Source: an uncultured Bacteroidota bacterium
Lineage (GTDB): Bacteria > Bacteroidota > Bacteroidia > NS11-12g > UBA955
DNA length: 7,721 bases
Reading direction: 5' to 3'
NCBI GenBank assembly: GCA_903879775.1
Contig: CAIRMY010000186.1
Location: forward strand, 1 to 7,721
The notes below the pieces were generated by a model. That model was not told the DNA's origin. It did not search any database and saw only the letters and a program-made list of their open reading frames with translations. Each line of letters begins with the position of its first letter. The first letter of the stretch is position 1. Shown here one piece after another: positions 1 through 6,505 of this stretch. The translations under genes were made by a program, and so were the position numbers.

Positions 1-8
1 AATTCAAT

Positions 9-1103
9 TTATAAAAATGGAATCTTGCAAACTTCTGCTTTTAACAATTTGCCTCTAACTTCAATGTAGATTTCACTTCCTGCTGCGGCATGTGCAGATG
101 CTACATATCCCAATCCAATTGCTTTGTTTAACGATGGACTCATGGTTCCGCTCGTAACTTCACCAATGACTGTGCCATCAGCTGTGCAGATAGGGTAATG
201 CTGACGCGGAATGCCTCTGTCTACCAATGTGAATCCAACCAATTTCTTTGTTGGTTTGTTTTCTTTGATTGCCAAATGATGTTCGCTCATGGTAAATGGA
301 TGATTGAACTTTGTAATCCAACCCAAACCAGCCTCAATAGGAGAAGTGGTGTCGTTGATGTCGTGGCCGTATAAGCAAAATCCTTTTTCCAATCGGAGGG
401 TGTCTCTCGCTCCCAAACCAACAGGAATAATGTCAAATTCAGCACCCGCTTCAAATACAGCATCCCACAATTTTTGTGCATCGCCGTTTTGACAGTAAAG
501 CTCAAAACCGCCCGCACCAGTGTATCCAGTATTCGAAATGATGATATCCAATCCAGCCAATTGTCCCTCAACAAAATGATAATAAGGAATGTCTGAAAGG
601 TTTACCTCTGTTAACTTTTGAAGCGCTTTGATTGCATTTGGACCCTGAATTGCCAACAATGAAAAATCATCGCTCACGTTTTTTACAGTTGCGCCAAATT
701 TTTCGTTGTTTTTATTGATCCAAGCCAAATCTTTATCAATGTTTGAAGCGTTGATCACCAACAAAAACATTTCTTGGTTGTATCTGTAAACCAATAAATC
801 GTCTACAATACCACCTTGGTCGTTCGGCATGCAAGAATATTGAATTCTACCATCATACAAGCTGCTCACATCATTTGAAGTAATGTATTCAACCAAATCG
901 TAAGCGTTAGGACCCGTAATGTAAACTTCTCCCATGTGGCTAACATCAAAAACACCCATGCTGTTTCTCACAGCCAAATGTTCTTGAATTAAATTGGTAT
1001 ATAAAACAGGCATGTTGTAACCTGCAAACGGAACCATTTTTGCGCCTAACGACTCATGAAGAGCGGTAAGGGCAGTAGATTTTAGTGACATTGCATCTGA
1101 CAT
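9..1103 (-). CDS. gcvT: Glycine cleavage system T protein (aminomethyltransferase)
   Basis: This is the tetrahydrofolate-dependent aminomethyltransferase of the cytoplasmic glycine cleavage complex. It takes the aminomethyl group from the lipoyl arm of H protein, releases ammonia and forms 5,10-methylene-THF. The protein is full length (364 aa) for the family. It shows the N-terminal block GAKMVPFAGYNMPV (20-33), GGIVDD (97-102) with the aspartate expected to be catalytic at 101, GYTGAGGFE (193-201), GLGARDTLRLEKGFCLYGHD (229-248), and the usual PF ending. The long frame starts at the ATG at 1101-1103. A second in-frame ATG at codon 5 (1089-1091) gives MSLKSTALT, which matches the usual Bacteroidota start (MKxTALT) better and would leave a leader of about 12 bases behind the promoter at 1108-1115. 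Both starts are possible. No gcvH or gcvP is in view, so the gene looks monocistronic here. The identification is very secure. Confidence 0.97.
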   Translation of the reverse strand: MSDAMSLKSTALTALHESLGAKMVPFAGYNMPVLYTNLIQEHLAVRNSMGVFDVSHMGEVYITGPNAYDLVEYITSNDVSSLYDGRIQYSCMPNDQGGIVDDLLVYRYNQEMFLLVINASNIDKDLAWINKNNEKFGATVKNVSDDFSLLAIQGPNAIKALQKLTEVNLSDIPYYHFVEGQLAGLDIIISNTGYTGAGGFELYCQNGDAQKLWDAVFEAGAEFDIIPVGLGARDTLRLEKGFCLYGHDINDTTSPIEAGLGWITKFNHPFTMSEHHLAIKENKPTKKLVGFTLVDRGIPRQHYPICTADGTVIGEVTSGTMSPSLNKAIGLGYVASAHAAAGSEIYIEVRGKLLKAEVCKIPFL

Positions 1104-1107
1104 ATTA

Positions 1108-1115
1108 CAAAGGTA
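1108..1115 (-). promoter_or_regulatory. Bacteroidota-type -7 promoter element for gcvT
   Basis: On the minus strand the bases read TACCTTTG, a perfect match to the Bacteroidota sigma-factor -7 consensus TAnnTTTG, and the gcvT ATG begins 4 bases after it. No convincing -33 TTG lies 19-21 bases upstream. From the usual spacing, the transcription start would fall on or within a few bases of the first ATG. The mRNA would then be leaderless for the first ATG, or have a leader of about 12 bases for the ATG at codon 5. Confidence 0.6.
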
Positions 1116-1164
1116 AGAAAAAGTTTAGACTTTCGTGATGTGCACTGATGCCTATTATTGGGTG

Positions 1165-1180
1165 TTATTTGACCAAATAA
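1165..1180. repeat. Short perfect palindrome at the 3' end of the lipoprotein gene
   Basis: TTATTTG and CAAATAA arms of 7 bases are separated by only two bases (AC). The palindrome covers the last codons and the stop codon of the lipoprotein gene. The 2-base loop is too tight and the stem too AT-rich for a good intrinsic terminator. It lies about 50 bases upstream of the gcvT -7 element, so it could be a protein-binding site or chance. No function can be assigned. Confidence 0.25.
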
Positions 1181-1743
1181 GGGAAATTTACCTCAACATC
1201 TGTTTCACCAGGATCGCATGTTCCATCTTTTATTCCCGGCTGGTGCTTTAAACGAATGTTAACAGTTCCTTGATCAAATGTTGATGGCGCATACCACTCG
1301 GTTTGAAATCCCAATACTTTTTTATTGACATCCTCGTCTGTACGAATCATAAATAAAGATGTTGAGGGCATTACAATTGATTGCACATTGTAACAAATGA
1401 TGTGATTGACGCCTTCATTCAAGATTTCTTCGGTGATATCGTGATATGAAATTGCGTCGTGGTTGGTGTAAAACTTTACGCGTCCAAAATACATTTTACC
1501 TTGTTTGAGTTTAAAGGTATCGGGTAAAATAGGATTGTTCCCACCAATGCCGTCTTTGTCGCTCCATGCGGCAAAAAGTGTATCTTTTGTAAGGCTGTCA
1601 ACAAGATAAACTTCTACTTTGGTGATGAGTTCACCTTCATCTGTGTGTTGGTGATTGTCGTCGTGTTTTTCGCAGCTTTGAAAAGCCATTGAGCCGATGA
1701 ATAATGCCATTGCGAGCATTGTGTTTTTTGATTGTGTTTTCAT
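1165..1743 (-). CDS. Putative surface lipoprotein partner of the TonB-dependent receptor
   Basis: This is a 192-aa predicted lipoprotein. It has a basic start, a hydrophobic segment (about 9-21) and a lipobox-like FQSC with the lipidated cysteine at residue 24. The mature N terminus (C-E-K-H-D-D-N-H-Q-H) holds three histidines (27, 31, 33) among acids. Its K..DD pattern just after the cysteine resembles the lipoprotein export signal that sends Bacteroidota lipoproteins to the cell surface. The body looks like a beta-rich domain that I recall next to TonB receptors in this phylum. Landmarks are a W-S-D-K-D-G stretch (60-65), HDITEEI (101-107), RLKHQPGIKDG (164-174) and GETDVEVNF (179-187). The start lies 18 A-rich bases after the receptor stop, so the two genes should be co-transcribed. 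I infer a role in ligand capture or in assisting the receptor, possibly for a metal. The exact family function is unknown to me. Confidence 0.8.
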   Translation of the reverse strand: MKTQSKNTMLAMALFIGSMAFQSCEKHDDNHQHTDEGELITKVEVYLVDSLTKDTLFAAWSDKDGIGGNNPILPDTFKLKQGKMYFGRVKFYTNHDAISYHDITEEILNEGVNHIICYNVQSIVMPSTSLFMIRTDEDVNKKVLGFQTEWYAPSTFDQGTVNIRLKHQPGIKDGTCDPGETDVEVNFPYLVK

Positions 1744-1761
1744 ATTTTGTTTTTTGTTATT

Positions 1762-4110
1762 TTAATCGATGTGTTCTTTGTGATGGTGAATTTGATAACT
1801 GAATTTCAGTCCTATATTTCTTCCAGGCATGGGTGTAAAGTACCTGAATCTATCGAGGTAATCGCGGTAGTTTGTGCTGGTTAAATTGTCGACATTCATT
1901 GAAATTTTGAAGGATTTAGATTTGCCAAACTTTGGAAATTCGAGTTGAATGCCAAAGAGGTTAAAATCTTCCGGTGGCCCAACAATGTCTGTGCTTGCCG
2001 TGTAAAATACTTGTTTGAATTGGTATTTATGACTTAAATTCAACTTCCATTGATTCATTGTAATAGAAAGTTGATTGGCCACAAATGAACACGGAATTAA
2101 TGGCGGGTAACTGCCTGTATTTGTGATTTTGGCATGCATCATAGACGCTTTTGATGTCCATTGAATCTCCATTTTTAATTGATTCAAGGGCATAAATTGT
2201 TTGCTCATTTCTACTTCCAATTCCGCGCCTGAGTATATGGTTGGTAGTTGTTTGTATTCAAATCCTGGAAACGCGCCTCTTACGGTGAGTACTGGGCTCG
2301 ACATAGGAAATAAATGGATGAAGTTTTGCGAATACTGCGAAAATCCAGAGAAATTTAATTTGCAAAAAACGCCATTTTTACCGGGTTTTTTGTGTTGTAT
2401 TTGGACCGTGAAATTTAGTTTTTGTCCGTTTTCTGGCTTCAGCTGTACATTGCCAAGTTCAAAAGATGCGCTTCCATGATGCACGCCTTTGCTATAAAGT
2501 TCATTCAAGCCCGGAGCTCTCCAAAGTTGTAAAACATCGGCACGAAGTTGCGTTTGAAATTGTTCGTGTTTTTGTGAGTTCCACTCGAAAGAATATCCCC
2601 CAGAAAGCCCTTCGAAATTTTCTGTGAACTGCGTTTGACTTCCAGTATGCCAATGATTTCCAGTTCTTTGCATGAAATCTACTCTCAAAATACTTGCATG
2701 TGTGAACCGATTGTTCAAGAGCGAGGGAAGGTTAAGCTTGGTGAAAAATGATTCCTGAAGACCACTGTATTCTGGTACAAAATAATATCCCCCAAATTGT
2801 TGTTTTTGATATTGAATTTGAAGGCCAGAGGTTATGTTGAATTGATTGATTGTGAAATTCTTACTGGCGTTAAATCCTAAAGTTTGCTGCAAAATATCTA
2901 ACTGCGGAAACTGTATGTTTGAATTGCGATGAGGGTCGTATTCTTGCCTGAGATTTTGTTGAAAGTTCAAATTGATTTTGAGTTGGTCCGCGCGATGTTG
3001 AATCCACTCCAAAATTCCATGAATTTGCTGGGTCGTTTGGTAAGGTTTTGCAATGTCATAACTGCCTGTTGATACCAATCTGCTGGGGGTGTCGCTGTTG
3101 ATGGCTTGCTTTAGGTCGGTCAAATTTCCAATGTGACTGCCCAAGTAAATTCCAGACGTGAAGTTGTAAAATGAGGCGTGCAAGTTGAGTTCACTGGCTT
3201 TGAATTGAAAGGTTTGTCCCCCGCCAAACATGTATTCCCGCGATGCGGTATTTGCCAAAATGCCCAATGGGGTTGCGTAATCTTTTGACATTTGCGACAA
3301 ATATTTGAGGTAAGTGCCGTTGGCTTTCCCTTTAATTTCTTTTGAGGGACGTTGGCCGAACTGTAGAATTCCGTTGGCTTGAACAACGCCACCATTGCTT
3401 TGATAGGAAAGGTTTTGATGGAAATCGACTTCGTGGCTGTTAAATTGATGTTTATTTTCAACTGTGATGGCGTTTCCCCATACATCTGAACCCAGGATAA
3501 GGGCATCAACGCCATGTAAAATTGCAATGCGTTCTTTTCCCGTTGCCCCCAATTCTGGTGAATGATCTTGGCCCCAACTTTGTCCTTGCAACCGCATTCC
3601 ATCAATAAATACTGGAACTCTAAGGCCTGTCATGCCTTGAATCATTGGCTTAGAAATGGTTCTTCCGGTGGTGAGTAACTGAACTAGGGGTAGGTTTTGT
3701 AATTGGCCAGAAAACGATTGAATTGATTTCGATTCAACGTTAAAGTTGTCTTGCCGAATATTTGCTGTTTTTTGAACGGAAATGAGAACGTTGTTTGTGT
3801 CGTTTGTTTGAATTGAAATTTCTTGAGGGATATTTTTAGAGATATTCAATTGGTAATGTTCATGAATTGTAGGTGTTTGGATTTCAATTTCAACAATAGA
3901 ATCGCAGAGGTTGGAAATGAGGGCATGCCCATTTTCATTGGTGAATTCTAAGCGGTGGTCTTTTTCAATAAAGATTTCGGCATGGTTTAGTTTGGTGTTG
4001 TTTTGTATTACGGTGATATCCAATACAAAGTTACACGGTTTCTTTTGAGCAACCGCAACTGATCCATATAGTATGAAACCCCATAATAGGGCAATGTGTT
4101 TTTTGTTCAT
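1762..4110 (-). CDS. TonB-dependent outer-membrane receptor with His-rich C-terminal tail
   Basis: This 782-aa active-transport receptor of the outer membrane is driven by TonB-ExbB-ExbD. A signal peptide occupies residues 1-21 (cleavage AVA|Q). A carboxypeptidase-regulatory-like beta domain follows at about 27-102, as is common in Bacteroidota receptors. A stretch at 107-115 (NVLISVQKT) sits where TonB-box-like sequences occur. The plug spans about 120-220 and includes SKPMIQGMTGLRVPVFIDGM (153-172), QSWGQDHSPELG (177-188) and GSDVWGNAITVE (207-218). The remainder is the 22-strand barrel, ending in PMPGRNIGLKFSYQI. Such receptors usually stop at this last strand, but here eight more residues (775-782, HHHKEHID) add four histidines. 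The motif around QDHSPEL resembles the plug of zinc receptors of the ZnuD type. With the His-rich neighbours on both sides, I infer metal or metal-chelate uptake. The receptor class is certain; the substrate is not. Confidence 0.93.
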   Translation of the reverse strand: MNKKHIALLWGFILYGSVAVAQKKPCNFVLDITVIQNNTKLNHAEIFIEKDHRLEFTNENGHALISNLCDSIVEIEIQTPTIHEHYQLNISKNIPQEISIQTNDTNNVLISVQKTANIRQDNFNVESKSIQSFSGQLQNLPLVQLLTTGRTISKPMIQGMTGLRVPVFIDGMRLQGQSWGQDHSPELGATGKERIAILHGVDALILGSDVWGNAITVENKHQFNSHEVDFHQNLSYQSNGGVVQANGILQFGQRPSKEIKGKANGTYLKYLSQMSKDYATPLGILANTASREYMFGGGQTFQFKASELNLHASFYNFTSGIYLGSHIGNLTDLKQAINSDTPSRLVSTGSYDIAKPYQTTQQIHGILEWIQHRADQLKINLNFQQNLRQEYDPHRNSNIQFPQLDILQQTLGFNASKNFTINQFNITSGLQIQYQKQQFGGYYFVPEYSGLQESFFTKLNLPSLLNNRFTHASILRVDFMQRTGNHWHTGSQTQFTENFEGLSGGYSFEWNSQKHEQFQTQLRADVLQLWRAPGLNELYSKGVHHGSASFELGNVQLKPENGQKLNFTVQIQHKKPGKNGVFCKLNFSGFSQYSQNFIHLFPMSSPVLTVRGAFPGFEYKQLPTIYSGAELEVEMSKQFMPLNQLKMEIQWTSKASMMHAKITNTGSYPPLIPCSFVANQLSITMNQWKLNLSHKYQFKQVFYTASTDIVGPPEDFNLFGIQLEFPKFGKSKSFKISMNVDNLTSTNYRDYLDRFRYFTPMPGRNIGLKFSYQIHHHKEHID

Positions 4111-4111
4111 G

Positions 4112-4161
4112 ATTCTTGAATTTTAAATGCCCGCTAGGCGGAGATTGTCGAAATCAAGAAT
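4112..4161 (-). promoter_or_regulatory. Nested stem-loop joining the upstream stop codon to the receptor start
   Basis: In the minus-strand RNA an 8-base arm (AUUCUUGA, 4161-4154) is perfectly complementary to UCAAGAAU (4119-4112). With one bulged base the pairing continues for three more pairs. Inside is a second small hairpin, CCGC-CUA-GCGG (4141-4131). The 5' arm contains the UGA stop of the small His/Cys protein gene, and the 3' arm ends one base before the AUG of the receptor. The fold would cover the receptor's initiation region and be opened by a ribosome finishing the upstream gene. That mechanism is inference; the complementarity is seen directly. There is no U-tract, so it is not a normal terminator. 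Confidence 0.4.
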
Positions 4162-4468
4162 AGATGGGCGGTGCCTTGTTATGAGGCTTGGAGAGGGAAA
4201 TTTGTCCTTCTTGTAAAAAATAATTGCCCCAACCTAAGACAAGGTTTGAGGTTAGTATTTGGGTTTTGAAGGTGGGAGCAAGAAGGACAGGTGCGTATTG
4301 AAAATCGCAAATATTGCAAATTTCCTCGAAGGAATGATTTGCAGTATCTGCGGAAATAATGTGTTTATGGGGTACTGAGGTATGGGCGTGCAGATGCAGG
4401 CTATTAAATTGAATGGTCAAAAAGGCCAATATCAATAGAACGCCAATATTGAATCTGCTAGAGAACAT
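4154..4468 (-). CDS. Small exported or membrane protein with His cluster and CxxC (putative metal-binding)
   Basis: The product has 104 aa. A hydrophobic segment at about 8-21 acts as signal peptide or anchor. It is followed by a dense histidine cluster (H25, H27, H29, then PHKH with H34 and H36, and H45) and a CNICDF motif (C51, C54). The C terminus ends near a KAPP motif. The layout resembles short DUF2946-like proteins found beside metal-related TonB receptors, though I cannot confirm membership. The His/Cys ligands suggest binding of zinc or copper on the periplasmic side. The ATG lies two bases after the stop of the preceding gene (TAA-CA-ATG) and the receptor begins 43 bases downstream, so all should share one transcript. 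The start is the first ATG and gives a good signal-like N terminus. Its role as chaperone, sensor or buffer is unknown. Confidence 0.72.
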   Translation of the reverse strand: MFSSRFNIGVLLILAFLTIQFNSLHLHAHTSVPHKHIISADTANHSFEEICNICDFQYAPVLLAPTFKTQILTSNLVLGWGNYFLQEGQISLSKPHNKAPPIYS

Positions 4469-4470
4469 TG

Positions 4471-4797
4471 TTAAGCCAAAGCTTGCATATTGTTTGTCAT
4501 TTCTCTCAGTTCTGTGCGGTTAATTTCGTTTTCACATTTAACACATAAACTTAAGAAATAGATGAAGTTTTCAGTTTCATTTTCAATGTCTTCTGCCAAA
4601 TCAACAGCAAAAGTATCGTTAGACTCTAAATGCTGCCATGCCAAACGCAATGCACGTGTTAACAAAGGATCTTCCTCTTTCAATGCAAATTCTCTTGCTT
4701 CTTGTAATAAAGGAATGAGTTTGTCGGCAACAATTCCGTCTTTCTCTACACTTTTGATTGCTTTTTCAATGATTGTATTTGCTTTTTCAGTCTGCAT
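4471..4797 (-). CDS. Conserved-looking small acidic helical protein, function unknown
   Basis: I do not recognise this 108-aa protein. It is soluble, with no signal peptide or membrane segment. It is rich in Glu, Asp, Leu and Ala, and most of it reads as amphipathic helices (about 5-20, 24-41, 44-59, 63-83 and 92-106). One CxxC pair (C85, C88) lies near the C terminus in LSLCVKCENE. A promoter-like element just upstream (4806-4813) and an ATG start support it as a real gene, as does its position two bases before the His/Cys protein gene. That spacing makes it the first gene of the putative metal cassette, though the link could be accidental if a further promoter lies inside it. The antisense frame of equal length at 4562-4888 is a shadow. 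Coding status is fairly sure; function is open. Confidence 0.75.
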   Translation of the reverse strand: MQTEKANTIIEKAIKSVEKDGIVADKLIPLLQEAREFALKEEDPLLTRALRLAWQHLESNDTFAVDLAEDIENETENFIYFLSLCVKCENEINRTELREMTNNMQALA

Positions 4798-4805
4798 AAG
4801 GATTG

Positions 4806-4813
4806 CAAATATA
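4806..4813 (-). promoter_or_regulatory. Bacteroidota-type -7 promoter element upstream of the small acidic protein gene
   Basis: The minus strand reads TATATTTG, a perfect TAnnTTTG match, 8 bases before the ATG at 4795-4797. Upstream is a run of nine T on the minus strand and a weak CTTTACA stretch at roughly the -33 distance. The expected transcription start lies only a few bases before the ATG. The element sits in the 45-base gap after the transporter gene and is the best candidate promoter for the metal cassette. No terminator hairpin is visible in that gap, so read-through from the upstream group is also possible. Confidence 0.6.
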
Positions 4814-4842
4814 CGAAAAAAAAATGAGGTTGTAAAGGGTAA

Positions 4843-5733
4843 TTATGCTTTTGAAGTTGCCTTTGGTGTGAATTTGGTTGCGTTGTAAACGCCCACAAGT
4901 ACAGCCAATATCAAAACAATTTTGTATGAAGAAATGTGGTCGGTTTGCAAAATAAATGCAATGATTGTGGCTAACAGCGGTTGTAAATAAATGTATAAAC
5001 CCGCCAATGTTGGTCCTGCTTTCTTAACACTGTAGGCATTCAGGAGGTAAACCAAGAAGCTTGTGAATACCAAGATATAGCCAATTTTAATCCAAATATC
5101 TTGTGGTATTGTTGAGGGATGGGAGTGAAGCAATGGCAACAAGCCCACTGGTGTGATGTATAAAAGTCCAAACGTGAATGTCCATTTATTCACGGTAATT
5201 GGATTGTAAACCGAGGTGAGTTTTTTGACCCTCACCAAATAGACAGCATAAAGAATTGCATTGATTGCCACCCAAATGTCCCCCATAATTGTTTTTTGAG
5301 AAAATTTAGCGCCTTTTCCCGCAATGAGCAGGTATGAGGCAATTCCGGCAATGATAAATCCGAGGGCAAACTGCCAATTGGGCCATTTTTTCACCCTAAA
5401 ATGGTCGAAAATGGCAACAAAAAGGGGTGTAAATAGCATTAATATGGCGCCGTTGATGGGGTAGGTGGTCTCGAGTCCTTTGAAAAATAGAAACATATTG
5501 GCACTGGTGCCAAAGAATCCGCAGATTGCAAATTCTTTTAAATGGAGTTTCCAATTGATGTTGTCTTGTTTTTGGAAAAAGCCAATGAGGTGAAATAGCG
5601 AAGTGGCGAAGGCAATTCTGAGAAAAACAAAGGCTTCCGCCGATAAGTGATTCGGCATAATTTGACCGGCCCAAGAAAATAAAATGGCGTAAAGCAGCGA
5701 TACAAAAAAGAGGGCAACGTGTACGCGAATCAT
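4843..5733 (-). CDS. EamA/DMT-superfamily membrane transporter
   Basis: This 296-aa inner-membrane protein has about ten hydrophobic segments in two EamA repeats (roughly residues 5-135 and 145-285), the layout of drug/metabolite transporters. Family signs are the conserved first-half region around FLRIAFATSLFH and FKGLETTYPINGAILM, and the second-half KAGPTLAGLYIYLQPLLATI. Such carriers export or exchange metabolites, amino acids or drugs; the substrate cannot be read from the sequence. The frame can be extended two codons to a TTG (5737-5739), but the ATG at 5731-5733 overlaps the preceding gene's TGA as ATGA, a classic coupling overlap, so I place the start there. The C terminus is short and basic. 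It is the last gene of the group coming from the DUF4340 gene. The family is secure. Confidence 0.92.
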   Translation of the reverse strand: MIRVHVALFFVSLLYAILFSWAGQIMPNHLSAEAFVFLRIAFATSLFHLIGFFQKQDNINWKLHLKEFAICGFFGTSANMFLFFKGLETTYPINGAILMLFTPLFVAIFDHFRVKKWPNWQFALGFIIAGIASYLLIAGKGAKFSQKTIMGDIWVAINAILYAVYLVRVKKLTSVYNPITVNKWTFTFGLLYITPVGLLPLLHSHPSTIPQDIWIKIGYILVFTSFLVYLLNAYSVKKAGPTLAGLYIYLQPLLATIIAFILQTDHISSYKIVLILAVLVGVYNATKFTPKATSKA

Positions 5734-6500
5734 GCCCAACCGTTCTTCTTTTTAATGTTTTCGTAGGCGGCTTGAACCCTATGGAATTTCGCTTCGGCTT
5801 GTTTTTTCTCACTTTCCGATAAATCGAGAAGCCTATCTGGGTGAAAACGCATGGCCAATTTTCGGTAGGCTTTTTTCAGTTCCTCCTCCGTTGCAGAGGT
5901 GCTCACATCTAAAATTTTGTAATCGGAATCGGCCGATGATACAAACATTGCTTTTAGCGATAAATAATCGGGTGTGCTAATGCCCAATTGCGCTGCAACG
6001 GTGTCGATTAGTGAAAGTTCGGATTGCGAAATTTCACCATCGGCGCGGGAAATGCGGAAGAGAATGTGCACGAGTTCTAATCGGGGACTGTAACTCATAC
6101 GGTTGCGAAGGTTTCGGCAAACTTCGGCAAGGTTGTGTTCTTGTTGGAGGTAATCTCTGAGTTTTAGCAGCAATACTTTGGCTTCTGCTTCGCCATAAGT
6201 GCGCAAGAGCATTGCTTTAACCATGTCTAGTTCGCTTTTCATGGTCACACCGTCGGCTTTCATCACGGAGGCAATGAGAATGAGCAGTGAGTTTTTAAAG
6301 TCGCCTGGGTGCGCTTGATATTGCGATTGGTATTGCGATTGATAGTTAGAATATCCTTGTTTTCCTTGCGATTGACTATCTTTTGAGGCATCGCCAGAAG
6401 AGATATAATCTACATAAAAACCAATTAAGAAACCGATGAGGGCGCCATAGAAGCCGCTCGACATGTAGCCAATGATGGCACCAATTATTTTAAAGCTCAC
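5730..6500 (-). CDS. DjlA-like membrane-anchored DnaJ co-chaperone (TerB + J domain)
   Basis: This 256-aa protein has the three-part layout of DjlA. A glycine-rich N-terminal membrane segment (about 4-31) is followed by a low-complexity Gln/Ser/Tyr linker (39-63). A TerB-like helical domain comes next (about 68-188), with its two typical acidic turns KADG (81-84) and RADGEIS (152-158). A C-terminal J domain (about 192-256) has the HPD tripeptide at 220-222, so it should stimulate the ATPase of a DnaK/Hsp70. By analogy it is anchored in the inner membrane with the J domain in the cytoplasm. The start is GTG (6498-6500), five bases after the preceding stop. This start preserves the KIIGAIIG segment that matches the beginning of known DjlA proteins, while the next ATG (codon 13) would cut the membrane segment. 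It overlaps the transporter gene by four bases. The family call is strong. Confidence 0.92.
   Translation of the reverse strand: MSFKIIGAIIGYMSSGFYGALIGFLIGFYVDYISSGDASKDSQSQGKQGYSNYQSQYQSQYQAHPGDFKNSLLILIASVMKADGVTMKSELDMVKAMLLRTYGEAEAKVLLLKLRDYLQQEHNLAEVCRNLRNRMSYSPRLELVHILFRISRADGEISQSELSLIDTVAAQLGISTPDYLSLKAMFVSSADSDYKILDVSTSATEEELKKAYRKLAMRFHPDRLLDLSESEKKQAEAKFHRVQAAYENIKKKNGWA
6317..6340. repeat. 12-base tandem repeat encoding the QSQY linker
   Basis: Two adjacent 12-base units (GATATTGCGATT and GGTATTGCGATT, differing at one base) encode the SQYQ/SQYQ repeat of the DjlA-like linker. A degenerate third unit follows at 6341-6352, and the core TTGCGATTG recurs about 25 bases further on. 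The unit is a multiple of three, so copy-number changes would keep the frame and only alter linker length. Confidence 0.5.
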
Positions 6501-6505
6501 TAATT

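Noticed and set aside
1120..1133. AAAGT-CTAA-ACTTT hairpin with short T run (minus strand) after the lipoprotein gene, as a terminator
   Set aside because: The stem is five pairs, only one of them G-C, and the T run is too short; it is more likely AT-rich promoter spacer for gcvT.
3120..3605. Minus-strand frame of 161 codons inside the receptor gene
   Set aside because: It is an out-of-frame reading of the plug and early barrel region; its protein has no recognisable domain while the main frame is clearly a TonB-dependent receptor.
4816..4824. Run of nine T on the minus strand after the transporter gene, as an intrinsic terminator
   Set aside because: No GC-rich stem precedes it; it sits between the possible -33 and -7 regions of the next promoter.
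4562..4888. Plus-strand frame of 108 codons
   Set aside because: It is antisense to the small acidic protein gene and the end of the transporter gene, with Ser/Cys-rich composition typical of a shadow frame.
5734..5739. TTG start extending the transporter by two codons
   Set aside because: The ATG at 5731-5733 overlaps the upstream TGA as ATGA and gives a normal transporter N terminus; the TTG extension adds nothing conserved.
5396..5812. Minus-strand frame of 138 codons spanning the transporter/chaperone junction
   Set aside because: It is an out-of-frame reading of two confident genes; the product is Arg/His/Cys-rich with no family signal.
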